From Arachis hypogaea (Eukaryota; Streptophyta; Magnoliopsida; Fabales; Fabaceae), in the NCBI RefSeq assembly GCF_003086295.3, contig NC_092051.1:77880445-77944444 (forward strand): a stretch of DNA of 64,000 nt, written 5' to 3'. Numbering within the stretch: the stretch's first letter is position 1; each line of letters starts with the position of its first letter. Both the position numbers and the translations under genes were made by a program. The notes under the pieces were generated by a model. That model saw only the letters and a program-made list of their open reading frames with translations. It did not search any database and was not told the origin of the DNA. Shown in pieces: positions 22,369-33,888 of the stretch.

Positions 22369-23420
22369 TGTTCTTTTTATATTGTTGTTTTGATTATATA
22401 TTTGGTACGGTCCGGTCTGTGGACCACTTGAAACTTGTAAGTCTTTGTGGATGACTTTTATTCCTGACACTCTACTAGTTGCTTCATAGCAACTTTTATT
22501 TTATAAAAAAACACTTTGAACTTTTGGGGTCTTTAATGTTTTAATCTTTGCTTAGTTTGAGTGTTAGCTTGATATGCGAAGTTGACCTTTGGCGAGATGC
22601 CTTTTGTTCTTGGGTTGCTTTTTCAGCCCTTGTATGGTTTTGTATTCTCTAACGACGTGGCTCCTTTGTGATACCCTAGGATGTAGGTGCTCGGGATTCC
22701 TTGACACCTTTCGAGGTGGTGCTCACCTTATGGATTTCCCTTTTTGCCACTTGAACCACGCCTTTTCGTTAACTGTGTTGACGACTTTTTAGCTATGTCG
22801 TTTTTGCGTTTCACCGTCTGGGCTTCTTAGTCCAGTTCCAAACAACTTCTTTAGGTAGTGTTCTCTTGTGGAACCTTTTCTTTTTAGTTTGTTTGGATGT
22901 CTTTTTACCCTACTTCTGACTTGTGCTTCTGCTTTTTGAGTAATGTCTTTTTTCAAGACTTGTACCTTTTAGCTAAGCACTTCTGGCCTAAGTTTTGCAA
23001 CCTTTTTTTTGGCCTTTGTGTGATGTTGTCCCCTTTTTAGTGAACCTTTTATTGGTCCGACTTCTCTGTCAGGCCTTCTCAAGTTATTTTTAGTAATCAC
23101 ATTTTTTGTCCGACCTCGTCAGGTCGCTTTATATGGATTACTTTTTATAACTTATTGCATTAACTCGAGCTTCACCTTGCCGACTTGTCTTGGTCAGGCG
23201 ATGATTTTTGCATTTGTGAGCGTGAATTAATGCATCTTAGAAGGAAACTTTTTTAGGGAATCTTAAAATTTTATTCAAGTAATAAGATAAAAAATATAAA
23301 TAAGAATAAGTACATACGAGTGCTTACTCTGCTAGTTCGGGCAGCTTTCAGACTTTAGCCTAGCACCTCATTAAAAAACCCTTTAGGAAAAAGAGTGTGC
23401 CTTGGCCTAAGATCTTTTTC
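22369..23420 (-). other. 3' noncoding region of D
   Basis: Between the integrase end and the antisense ORF. T-rich on the plus strand with no convincing ORF. The minus strand carries TAATGAGGTGCTAGGCTAAA close to the pol end. I do not see an LTR boundary here. Confidence 0.6.
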
Positions 23421-24545
23421 CTAGCTATAGTACCTTCTTAGGTTACAGGCGTGCCATGAACTTGGTAGCTCTCGCCCTTGGAGGTCGGCCTCCCTATAGT
23501 AACCCTTTCCTAGTACTTCTATAACTCGGTATGGCCCTTTCCAGTTGGCTGCTAGCTTTTCTTCTCCTGACCGACCAGCCCCGATATCAATTCGGATTAA
23601 AATGAGATCGTTGGTGGTGGAGCTTCGCTGGATTACCTTCCGATTATATCTTAAAGCTATTCGACGCTTTAGCGCTTCCTCTTTAATCCGGACTCTTTCT
23701 CGGACTTCTGGAAGTAGGTCGAGCTCCTCCCTTTGTGTTTGGAAGTTGGTATCTTCGTTGTAGTGGATTACCCTGGGGGACCTTTCCTCTATCTCTACGG
23801 GGATCATTGCGTCTATTGCAAGTCAGAAAGGTGACTCCCCGGTGGTGGAATGTGGCATTGTCCGATATGCCCATAGGACTTGCGGGAGCTCTTCAGCCCA
23901 AGCTCCTTTTGCATCCTGTAGCCTCCGTTTTAACCCGGCCAAAATAACTTTGTTTGTAGCCTCCACCTGTCCATTGTCTTGTGGGTGTTCTACAGAAGTG
24001 AATTGGTGCTTGATTTTCAGGTTGGCTACCAAGTTCCTGAAGCCCGTGTCTGTGAACTGAGTACCATTGTCTGTAGTGATGGAGCACGGGATTTCGATCC
24101 TTGTGACAATATTTCTGTACAGGAACTTCCGACTTCTTTGAGCGGTGGCAGTAGCTAGTGACTCTGCTTCAATCCACTTTGTGAAGTAGTCTATCCCTAC
24201 AATAAGGAACTTTACTTGCCCTGATCCTTGGGGGAATGGTCCGAGGAGGTCGAGCCCCCACTTTGCAAATGGCCAGGGTGAAGTAACACATATGAGTTCT
24301 TCAGGCAGAGCTATATGGAAGTTGGCATGTTTCTGACATGGGGGACATGTCTTGACAAACTCTATTGCTTCTTTTTGTAAGGTCGGCCAGTAGAAACCAG
24401 CTCGGAGTACCTTCTTAGAGAGAGCTCGTGCACCAAGGTGGTTACCCCATATGCCACTTTGGACTTTCTCCAAGACTTCCTTTGTGGCAGAGGTCGAGAC
24501 GCATTTAAGGAGGGATGTTGATATCCCTTTTCTCTATAGGATGTC
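23421..24545 (-). pseudogene. Integrase of D
   Basis: Frame open from the E insertion point. The zinc-binding region has GNHLGARALS and CPPCQKH, but Gln stands where the first His is expected (KVQSG). The catalytic core shows GLDLLGPFP, SITTDNGTQF and Glu in DNGQVEATNK. The C-terminal part ends NWKGPYRVIEVLGKG and HACNLRRYYS. Stops: TGA at about 23824 (CpG-type Arg to stop) and a TAG near 24534. Joined through the atgtc duplication it is continuous with the RNase H linker at 31299. Tat/Ogre type. Confidence 0.9.
24541..24545. other. Left target duplication of E (atgtc)
   Basis: Identical to 31294-31298. D's frame is restored when one copy and E are removed. Confidence 0.95.
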
Positions 24546-26141
24546 TGATGAAAAGTCATCTTATGCTAGTTTTACAAGCATTTTTCACTTGTTTCATTAG
24601 GTTTTATGCACTTTCTTGCACAATAAGTAAGTGATTGGAGTGGAATTTAATGATCATTTTGAATCAATCAAACATCATTTATTTTACACAAAATCATAAG
24701 GTTTATGCTAGAATTAATTAATTTTATGAATGATGCAAAGACCTTGCGATTTTGGTGAGACTTTGATTGCTTGTTTGGTTGCTTGTAGGTGAAGAAATGA
24801 AGAAAAAAAGGAAGCAAACAGTAAAGCGTTATGTTCAAAAAGGAAGCGCCATGCTCAATAGCAAACAAGGCTAGCATTCACTTCCAAAGTGAGCGCTACG
24901 CTCACTTAGTTACCTTTTTCGTGGATTTCAAGCTTTGGGGGAGGAATCCTTGTGCCATCCGCACTAAGCAGTGCTCAAAATTAGAGCGTAGAGCTCACTA
25001 AGGGAGCGCCAGTGAGGAGAAGCGCACCAAAGGGTATCACTCAAATAGCTAGCGCAATGCTCATAAAGAGAGCGCTAAGGGAGGCAATTGGCACACCAAA
25101 GGAGAAAGGAACGTAGCGCTCATTGACTCAATGGAGCGCTCCACTGGAAGGAGCACCAAACACCCCTAACCCACTTCAAACAATTGCCACTCGGATCCAC
25201 TTCTTCAAGGCCAAACCAAAAAGCCCACTCCAAGTGCTTAATGACTGACAATAGAAAGTGCATAAATAGGAGCAAGTTTGATTTGAGAGGGGATTTTGGA
25301 GCTCTTTTTATTTTTCCTTTCTAGAATTTTAGAATTTGGGAAATCGGGATCAGATCTAAGTTTTGGGTTTTGAACTTAGGTTAAAGAACTACACTGAAAT
25401 TCTTCATCTGAGAATCATCTTTTACTTTTTCTTTTTATAGTTCTAAGAATTGGAAATTAGATCTCAATCTTCTTTTCTATTTTTATTTTATTTCTTCTGC
25501 AATTTCTTTTTTACTTTTTGGTCAAGCGAGTAATTGAGATATAGATTTGCTTGCTGTTCTTGTTACTCTTCTGCAATTGTCAAATTTCTCTTTTAGGATT
25601 TCATAATTGAGCTAAGCTTTCTTGTTGTTTTGATTCTTCGGCAATTTTTCATTTCTATTTTAGTTCTTCTGCAATTTCTCTTAATCTCATACTTCTTTAA
25701 TCCACTGCACTTCTATTTTCTAGTTCAATTTGAATCCCAATACCCAAATCCCTTTATTCTTAATGCAATTTAAGTTTATTGTCAATTTAGATTCAGCAAA
25801 TTTCAATACCTTGCACTTTAAGTTTCAATTATTTACCTTTCTTACAATTTAAGTTTCAGCTCTTTTACTTTCTTACACTTTAAGTTTCTGCAATTTATTT
25901 CCTCTGCACTTTAAGATTTTGTCAATTTACCTTCTCCCTTTTATTTCCATGCAATTTTACTTCTGTTAATCAAGTTTCACTCAAATCATCAAATATTCCC
26001 TTAACTAAATTCATCACCATACTAAAGTTGCTCAATCCATCAATCCCTGTGGGATCGACCTCACTCTTGTGAGTTATTACTACTTGATGCGACCCAGTAC
26101 ACTTGCCGGTGAGTTTGTGTTGAATTATTTTTCCCTCATCA
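24546..26141 (+). repeat. 5' LTR of E (1596 bp)
   Basis: TGATGAAAAG..CCCTCATCA. Array of AGCGCTC-type units at about 24830-25145. TATA-like CATAAATAGG at 25261-25270. A U5 with many CTGCAATTT-like units follows. Confidence 0.85.
24830..25145. repeat. Palindrome array in E 5' LTR (GAGCGCT type)
   Basis: Repeated GAGCGCTACGCTC, TAGCGCTCA and GAGCGCTCC units, imperfect palindromes around AGCGCT. Confidence 0.7.
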
Positions 26142-26147
26142 AGTTTT

Positions 26148-26165
26148 TGGCGCCGTTGCCGGGGA
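26148..26165 (+). other. Primer-binding site of E (tRNA-Asp)
   Basis: TGGCGCCGTTGCCGGGGA 6 nt after the LTR end. The stretch 26166-26350 to the ORF is leader without other features. Confidence 0.9.
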
Positions 26166-26350
26166 TTGATATAGATCGACAATGATTAAGTGGGTGAGAA
26201 GTCTAGATTAAGCATTTTCTTTGTTTTTTGTTCTTTTTAATTTTCTATTTTAAATTGATACCAAGATGTTTGAGTTATTGCCTCACTAAGAAATTCCTCT
26301 CTGTAACATAAATTTCAATTTTCAGTGGTTATGTATTTTACAAAATTCAA

Positions 26351-27718
26351 ATGGAGTTCAACTCATCTTGTGATCAAACAAATTTTTTGGGATATTACTC
26401 AACATCACCAATTGACTATTCTAATGGTGGCTAGGAATATCACCGAAAAATCATAGCTTCTGAGCACTCCAATCAATGAAGATATGCTTCAGAGCCACAA
26501 GATGAGCAAGAGAATCATATGGGATATTGCTCACCACCACAAAATGATTCAAGTCATTATGCTAATGGTGGTTGAAAATATCACCAAGAGATCACATCTT
26601 CTGAGCAACCCAACCAATGGGGATATGCTCCAGAATCACAAATTGATCAAGCAAATCACATGAGATATTGTCCAGAACCACAAAATGATCTATGTCATTA
26701 TCCTTATGGTGTCTGGGCATATCAACAAGAGTGTGAACAATCAAGTGAAATAAATTTCCTCCCAGAGCCACAAAGTGACTCATACTGTTATGACAGTTAC
26801 ACAAACCATGGCTGGGAAGGGAATTTCAATGATTCATATTCTACTCATCAAGAGACATCATCAATGGAGTGTGCTTTCAATAAATTCATGCAAAATTGTC
26901 CCCTAATGCCACAAGATGATTCATACTGTGATGAATTCAACAATTCTTCAAGTTGTGCTTGGAGAATCAAAACCAGAATGCATTTGACAATTCATACTCC
27001 ACTTATCAAGAGCTATCATCACTTGAGCAAAACCTTCAATTCATTAATGGAAAGCTGTCAAACCTCACCTCCCAGTTTTTCATCTGAAAATTCTTCATCA
27101 CTTAACTATCCCTTGACACAAAATCTCTTCCAAAACTCATAGTCCACACAAACTTTCATGAACCAAAGCCTCTCAAGGCTTGAAACCATGCTTGAAAGAT
27201 ATGAAGGGAAGGCACAGATATCTTGAAATGACCAAGAAAAATCCTTCAAAAATATGAAAGTGCTGGTAAACCAAATGTTAAGTGTGAAGGAGGAAGTGGA
27301 AGAGCAAGAAGAAGAGGCCCCTGTGTCAAGTGACTTTTTAGTGAAGAAGGAGGAGGTGGTGGAGGTATTTGAACCTGAACTTGCATATCCACAGAAGACA
27401 CTTGAGATGACAAGAGAACATGAAAACTCACAACCCCCACAAACTTTTCTGAACCAAAAACTCTCAACACTTGAATCTGTGATTGAAAGATATGAAGAGG
27501 AGATGAAGAAATCTTGGGAAGAACAACAAACCTCCTTCATGAAAGTACTATTACATCAATTCTTGAGTGTAAAAGAGGAAGTGGAGGAACAAGAAAGTAA
27601 GGAAGATAATCAAGGAAGTCCATACTCAAGTGAGGTAGAAAGTTACATAGAAGAAGGGCTCATTGAACCACCAATTCAAAAGGCTTTTGTTGAAGATAAA
27701 ACTCCAACAATCACATAG
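26351..27718 (+). pseudogene. Repeat-rich ORF of E, unknown function
   Basis: One frame of 456 codons from ATGGAGTTCAAC with five in-frame stops. The first three, near 26432, 26480 and 26573, are each at a position where the repeats elsewhere suggest Trp. The N-terminal half repeats a unit of about 30 residues built on PEPQND, Tyr/Cys and GGWEY motifs. The C-terminal half has two copies of a coiled-coil unit (QKLSTLESVIERYEEEMKKS and LSVKEEVEEQE). I see no gag fold motif, protease, zinc knuckle or RT. Position right after the leader is where gag normally lies. The product may be a structural or RNA-binding protein, or the frame may be maintained for cis signals only; neither is shown. Confidence 0.7.
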
Positions 27719-28016
27719 CAACCATGTCTTGATATCCAAGGAGTGAAGGCAACTAACAAGAGCACCGAGAAGAGGATTGTGACCAAGATATAAATAACAA
27801 CATTCAAGAAAAGGTCAACTGCAAACAATCCTACCCCTGATCCAGCAAGCAAGCTCAAACAAGCAACTTACGAAAGGAAGCTTGCTGAGGAGAGACCAAA
27901 ACAGGGGACAATAGCTGAATCTTCTCCCCCTTGAGGTCATTCCTCTTAACAAACTGGAAGAAGAGGAAGAAAGTGAAGAACAACATGTCAAGCTAATGAC
28001 ACTAAAAGAGCGCTTG

Positions 28017-28032
28017 TTGGGAGGCAACCCAA
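28017..28032 (+). promoter_or_regulatory. Post-ORF hairpin TTGGG-AGGCAA-CCCAA
   Basis: Preceded by AGCGCTTG, as in A and G elements. Same loop as A1, A2 and G. Confidence 0.6.
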
Positions 28033-28092
28033 TCTTAGGTAACATTTTATTCCTTTGCTTTGTTCATTTTACCTGTTTGCTTTGTTTACGTT

Positions 28093-28665
28093 TCAATAAA
28101 TTGGCATATGATTACATTTTAAGTTTGGTGTTGCCCTGCAACAATTTGTTTTCAATCTTTATGGATGATTGTATCTAATAAAAAATGAAAGTGTCACACT
28201 AAGATTCTAAGTTTGGTGTGCCACTTATTTTTCTATGCAATTTATTCAGCAACACCACTTGTCTGCATAATCATAATGCCTCTGCAAAGTTTTCTTTCTT
28301 TTGGTTTAACATTTTTTTATTATTTCTGTTTTAGGGATTTCTTTGTTTTTAATACTTTCATTTATTTTTCTCGTTAACTGTTTTTGTTAAATACCCCACC
28401 AAGAAATCCTTATTCATGACAAATTCTTGCTTGGTGATTGTATTTAACATATAGTAGTTCCCTGTGTTTAGTTTAGTCAAATAAATTGACATATGGTTGC
28501 ATTCTAAGTTTGGTGTTGCTATGCAACAAAATTTGTTCCCAATCTATACTGGATACTTGCATCAATTCCAAGTGAAAGTGTCACACTAAGTTTGGTGTGC
28601 CACTTATATTTTTATGCAATGTATCATGCACACCCTCTTATGTTTGCAATCACAATGTCTCTGTT
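28093..28665 (+). repeat. Tandem duplication carrying AAGTTTGGTG motifs
   Basis: Unit 1 (28093-28290) and unit 2 (28485-28665) share, in order, a motif AAGTTTGGTGTTG, ATGCAACA-like and AATTTGTT blocks, GTGAAAGTGTCACACTAAG and AAGTTTGGTGTGCCACTTAT. That gives four copies of the PPT-like AAGTTTGGTG motif inside the element. Confidence 0.8.
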
Positions 28666-28782
28666 TCCTGTGCCCTGATGGTTATTCTTAATTTTGCTTG
28701 CTTAAACACATGTACTACTAACATTTCATTGTGTAAGACACTCATGATCCATCTTAACCCCATCACCACTGTTCTAATTGTG

Positions 28783-28817
28783 GCTTGAGGATGAGCAAGC
28801 ATTCTGAGTTTGGTATG
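28783..28817 (+). promoter_or_regulatory. Internal hairpin plus PPT-like motif of E
   Basis: GCTTG-AGGATGAG-CAAGC (28783-28800), then ATTCTGAGTTTGGTATG. It corresponds to the cassette upstream of ORF2 in G, but here no ORF2 follows. Confidence 0.5.
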
Positions 28818-29298
28818 GGAAGTGGAAGAATAGGAGGAAAAGGACAACAACAAGGAAGATGAACCACAAGGTGGTAACGCTCCTTTCTCCTCCTACTTAT
28901 TTCCAGCACTGTAAATTGCATGATTGTCTTTATCTTCTCTGAATGCATGTGTGTTATGAATAAGCATGGTTTGATTACTGATTTTTAACATCTTGCTGTG
29001 ACATTATGACTACTATCTTGAATTTTGTGAGTTCAAAAGCAATAAAATATCATGATCATTAACAAACAAGGAATTAAAGAAGAACTTAGTATGAGCTTAT
29101 GAGTATTGGAAGGCTAGTATGGTTAATTGTTTCTCAATTGCATTAGATTTATTTAATTGAAGTTTTCATCTAGAACATTTTATAAAATTTTTGAAATCAT
29201 GAAAACCTTGAAAAAGTAAATACAGTTAAGGAAAGAAAAGAAAAAGGGAAAGAATGAGAAAGCTGAAGGTTCTGAATACCAATGGCAATTAAATTGTT

Positions 29299-29517
29299 AA
29301 GTGCTTGTGGTGTTTATGTATCAGGCAAAAAGCTTGAAAACAAAACACTTAGAGTCAAGGCTAAGCTCAAGTGCAAAAGCACTCCCTCGAAGATCAAGGT
29401 TCTGAGCATCAATGATTAGAGAGTCAGGAAAAGAAACAAATGAGCTTAAAGAAGTCCTCTAATTAAATGCTTGTGGTGCTTATGTATCAAGTGGTAATAC
29501 TTGAAAACAAAGCATTT
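29299..29517 (+). repeat. Duplicated 3' UTR cassette of E
   Basis: Two copies of a unit TGCTTGTGGTG..TATGTATCA..AAAACAAA. In the second, AAATGCTT (29465-29472) pairs with AAGCATTT (29510-29517), and inside it CAAGT-GGTAAT-ACTTG forms a hairpin. Related cassettes occur in C, A2 and G. Confidence 0.6.
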
Positions 29518-29763
29518 AGAGTCGTAGCTTTGTTATCAACTCACGGGACAAAGCACCCAAAAGGAGAAGCTAATAAGAGAATGTAAAAGCTTGTTTCAAG
29601 GAAGAAATATAAGGAAAAGATTTCATAAAATGAGCTAGATAGAAGCATCAATCATTTACATTTCTTTTGTGATTGTAGCATGCAGGGAAAACTAGCCAAC
29701 CATGAACATTAACTTGCTATTCTTCCCACCTTGATTTGTCAAAATTTACTGCATGATTCTTTT

Positions 29764-29800
29764 CTTACTTGGGGAAAAGCAAGGTTTAAGTTTGGTGTTG
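29764..29800 (+). promoter_or_regulatory. Terminal hairpin and PPT of E
   Basis: CTTACTT-GGGGAA-AAGCAAG (one A.C mismatch), then GTTTAAGTTTGGTGTTG up to the LTR. Confidence 0.6.
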
Positions 29801-31293
29801 TGATAACATGTCATCATGTCATGTTTTTATATGCTTTTTCATACAAGAAATTGATGATTAGTGCTTAAATATTGAATGCTTTTGTGCTTAAATGGTATAT
29901 TTCTTTGATCTTTTGATTTTATAAATTTTGAAGGAAATAAGTGGAAAAAGAAGAAAAATAGCACAAAATCAGCTCAAAAGAAGAAAAGAAGAATTTTGGG
30001 GCACATTTTAGAGATCAGACCCACTTTGGAGCCTTAGGACACGCTTTTTAAAGTGTGGCCCATGACTAAATCAAGGAAGCGTGACAATCAGCGCTCATTT
30101 GCCAAGTGAGCACTACACTCACTAATTGAGCGTTTTCGTGAATTTTTAGCTTGGAAGCAAGCTTTTTACTGTCCAAGCGCTCACTAAGTTAACTTAGCGC
30201 TCACTAAGTTAATTTGGCGCTGACAGCACGACCATGCCTTCTTCAAAACACCATAACTTGAGCTACAGATGTCCAATTAATGTGCTTCTAGTTGTGTTGG
30301 AAAGCTTACATTCAGAGCTTTCCAACGATATAAAGTAATCTATATTTAGCATGAAATTGAAGCACAAGTGATAGGCATCTTTAAGGCCCAAAAACACATT
30401 TGGGGTAGCGCACCATAAGCTAGCGCACCAAAGAGCACGCTTGGTGAAGTGAACGCTATGCTCATTATTTCAACTGAGCACTCCACTGGAGGCAACACCC
30501 AAGACCCATTTCATTGAAGCCCCAAAGCAAAGCAAAGCCCATTGACATGACTCAGAGGCACAAGAAACAGTTAGACTAGGAATTTCATTTAAATTGTAAT
30601 TTATTTTCAATTTCAATTTCATTTTTATTTTGTAAAGCCTATATAAAGGCATCAGTTTCATTTCATTAGAGAAGGCAGGCTCTGCTAGAGAGCAGTAGGA
30701 GTAGGAGTAGGAGTAAAATAGAAGGCTCTCTTTGATACACTTTTCTTTTCTACACTTTCTACATCTCAGTAGTGAATTCAATTTGGCTTATGCAATTTCA
30801 GTTTTCGATAATTCTCTTCTGCAAATTTCCCTTTCTGTAATTTTACAATTCAATTTACATTGAGCTTGATTTTAATCTTCTGTTCCCATTGCTTTATGTT
30901 CTCATTGCTTCCAATTTACTTTCATGAAATGTAGATCTTCTGCAATTATTCAGAGATTTGATTTACTGCTTTATTTAATTCCCCAGCACCCAATGCCCTT
31001 TACATTTACTGCACTTTACCTTTCTTGTTATTTAAGCTTATGCAGTTTACATTCTTTGCTCTTTAAGATTCCGCCAATTTACCTTCTGCATTTTATAATT
31101 CCTGCAATTTATATTCTGTGCTCCAATTTCATTCAATTCACCAATGTTAGCTTGACTAAACTAATCACCTCACTAAAGTTTCTTGATCCATCAATCCTCG
31201 TGGGATCGACCTCACACTAAGTGAGTTATTACTAATTGATGCGACCTGGTACACTTGCCGGTGAGTTTGTGTGGAATTATTTTTCCCTCATCA
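29801..31293 (+). repeat. 3' LTR of E (1493 bp)
   Basis: TGATAACATG..CCCTCATCA. TATA box TATATAAAG at 30640-30648. AGCGCTCACTAAGTTAA units at 30090-30220. The last 100 bp (GGGATCGACCTCAC onward) match the 5' LTR well; the U3 part does not. Confidence 0.85.
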
Positions 31294-31298
31294 ATGTC
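31294..31298. other. Right target duplication of E (atgtc)
   Basis: Matches 24541-24545. Confidence 0.95.
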
Positions 31299-31618
31299 GT
31301 CTACCAAGGTGTAGTATTGTGCCTCCTTTATGAGCCTTTTTGCTTCCTTTTTATCTGCTGGGAGTGTTTTGGACATGAGGTAATTGATTGTGGGAGTCCT
31401 CCACCCTTGGTCCTGGCCTGATATGGTTAGGATCTTCTTTTCCTCGGAGGTTGACGGATTTTGCAGTGTTTCTTGGATGAGGTTACTATTATTGCCCCCT
31501 GGTTTGGTGTTGGCTAGCTTTGAGAGTGCATCAGCTCGAGCATTTTGTTCCCGAGGTATATGTCCGATCTCATATCCCATGAATTTTCTGAGCTGTTCTT
31601 TAGTTTTCTCTAGGTATT
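31299..31618 (-). pseudogene. RNase H C-terminal part and linker of D
   Basis: Encodes LEKTKEQLRKF, then the last RNase H motif region (EQNARADALSKLA), and a linker to integrase ending YTLVDD. Continuous on the left with 24545 across E and on the right with 42110 across A2. No stop in this piece. Confidence 0.9.
31614..31618. other. Left target duplication of A2 (gtatt)
   Basis: Matches 42105-42109. D's RNase H frame joins perfectly through one copy. Confidence 0.95.
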
Positions 31619-33628
31619 TGATGCCAGGGAATTTTGGCCAGTTTCACTGACCTTTTCTTTACTGTTTTTAGGGTAGTTTCATGCATTTTCTTAGGAAATA
31701 AGCTAGTTTTGGGTAGATATTCACTTACACCTGGATTCAAGCATACATTGTGCATTTTACATGATTTCATGAGGATTTTGCATGAATTTAGTGACAAATT
31801 GTATGCTGCATTACCCATGACTTGGACTAGAACTTTGATGCACTCTATTGCTTGATTTCAGGACCAAAGGAAGCAAGGAATGGGAGGTAACTTGCAAAGT
31901 TAATGAGAAAAGTGACTGCCAATAACACTCTCGAAGCCATCATTACCCACGTTAAGAGTCACGTTAACTAAGTTAACGTGAACTCTAATGTGAAGAAGGG
32001 AATTTGGGCCAACGTTAGTGACACTTAACATTCTCACTAACGTTGGCCAATGCTCACAAGTGGCCACGTTAGAGTCCACATTAACTTAGTTAACGTGGCC
32101 TCTAACGTTAAAAAGGGGAAAGGAAGCAAACGTTAGTGACATTCAACATTGTCACTAACGTTGGGGATGGCTAAGCATGGCCACGTTAAAGAGCCACGTT
32201 AACTAAGTTAACGTGGGCTCTAACGTGAGACATGGGGGCACATTGGAACGTTAGTGACAATGTTGAGTGTCACTAACATTCTCGAAGGATGGCAAGCCCA
32301 CGTTAAAGATCCACGTTAACTAAGTTAACGTGGGCTCTAACGTAGGAGCAATGGGGGCTTTTCAACGTTATTGGGAAAGTTAAGCCCCAATAACGTGTGC
32401 GAAGGACCTAGAGGCAACGTTAGTGGCAACGTTTGTGCCACTAACGTTGAAGTTAACATGGCTTTTACTTAGGAACGTTAGTGAGAAAGTTGATTGTCAC
32501 TAACGTTCTCGAACTCATATTTTCACTAAACGTTAACACCCCTAACGCCCTGAGCTCAAGTCTCTGCCCACTTCACACTTTCTCTCTGCAAGTAAAGCCA
32601 AGCCCAAATGAAGAAAAGAACTGCTTCAAACTCAAGATCCAAAGGCCCATGACTTGAAGAGCCAACTAAAAGATGAGAAGAGTAGTATATATAGGAGTAG
32701 CTTTGAATTATTTTAGGGAGTTCCGGAAGTTGGAAAATAGCATAGAACTACTTCCTGTATTTACTTTCTCTGCACTTCTAGTTTTCATTATGTATTCTCC
32801 ATCTTTGTTTTAATTTTCCAGAGCTATGAACAACTAAACCCCTTTCATTGGGTTAGGGAGCTCTGTCGTAATTTGATGGATTAATACTAGTTTTCATTAT
32901 TCTTCTTCTATCTTTTCTCTTGATTTTACTTGAAAGCTTTCGATCTTCATCCAATTGGGTAGTTATCTTGGAAAAGAAACTATTCATACTTGGATCTCTT
33001 CGGAACCTTGGAAGAGGAATGAAGAGATCAAGCTAGAAATGCTTTCTCATGCTGGACCAAATTGGGTTTGGATGGATATGTGACTATAATCCTCTCAATG
33101 CTTGATTTGGAAAATGCATGTGGTATAATCAGTGACCATACTTCATCTCTTCTCATGAGCAATTGACCAAGGAATTGGCTATTGATCAAGATTTGAGAGA
33201 TTGAATTACAAGAAATTGTAATTCAATCACTTAAGATTGCCAAGGAGATCAATGAGTGCATTGATTGAGGAAGAGATGTAAATGAGATTGATCCGGAGAA
33301 TGCAACATCTCCTAAGCCCAATGAACTCCCCATTTCTGATCTTACCCATTCTCTTTAATTTCTGTCATTTACATTTATGAGCAATTCCCCCATTCCCATT
33401 TAAGATTCTGCAATTTACTTTCTGCCATTTACTTTTCCGCCATTTAATTTTCTGCAATTCTCAACTTAATTCCTGATTAGCTCAAGTAGAACATTCCTCT
33501 AATTAAAGTTGCTTGATCAATGAATCTTTGTGGGATTCGACCTCACTCTATTGTGAGTTTTTTCTTGACGACAAATTCGGTACACTTGCCGAAGGAAATT
33601 TGTTATGAGACAAGTTTTTCATGCATCA
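31619..33628 (+). repeat. 5' LTR of A2 (2010 bp)
   Basis: TGATGCCAGGG..CATGCATCA. Array 31930-32540. TATA box TATATATAGGAG at 32685-32696. R-region hairpin AACCC..TCATT..GGGTT at 32837-32854. Confidence 0.95.
31930..32540. repeat. Palindrome array in A2 5' LTR
   Basis: Alternating CACGTTAACTAAGTTAACGTG-centred and AACGTTAGTGACA..TGTCACTAACGTT hairpins. The first third differs in units from the 3' LTR array (40480-41000). Confidence 0.85.
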
Positions 33629-33634
33629 AGTTTA

Positions 33635-33652
33635 TGGCGCCGTTGCCGGGGA
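33635..33652 (+). other. Primer-binding site of A2 (tRNA-Asp)
   Basis: TGGCGCCGTTGCCGGGGA 6 nt after the 5' LTR. 33653-33888 is an AT-rich leader. Confidence 0.9.
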
Positions 33653-33888
33653 TTGATTGTGCATCAACAATGATTTGATTGGAGGATAACTAGATTGAGC
33701 ATTTTATTTTTTGTTTGATTTAAATTTCTGTTGAGTTATTTACTTCCTGTTTTAGTTAATTTCTTCCCTTACCTCTACTTTTCCTTTGTTATTTACACTT
33801 CATCGCACTAACCCACTAACTGTTTGATATATTGCATCACTCACACTAACAGTAATTCTGACAGATATACTTTCTGCACCTATTCTCT

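Larger units (their letters stand above)
27719..29763 (+). other. 3' region of E
   Basis: Noncoding. Holds the post-ORF hairpin (28017-28032), a tandem duplication (28093-28290 and 28485-28665), the internal hairpin cassette (28783-28817) and a duplicated 3' UTR cassette (29299-29350 and 29465-29517). Confidence 0.7.
24546..31293 (+). mobile_element. E: non-autonomous LTR element with mismatched LTRs
   Basis: 6748 bp with perfect 5-bp duplication atgtc. 5' LTR 24546-26141, tRNA-Asp primer site, one repeat-rich ORF, 3' UTR with tandem repeats, terminal hairpin, and 3' LTR 29801-31293. It has no gag, protease or pol domain. The two LTRs share only their last part clearly and otherwise look like different subfamilies. 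Confidence 0.9.

Noticed and set aside
22589..23420. Possible host gene between C and the D integrase
   Set aside because: No ORF above noise; continuous with D's 3' noncoding region.
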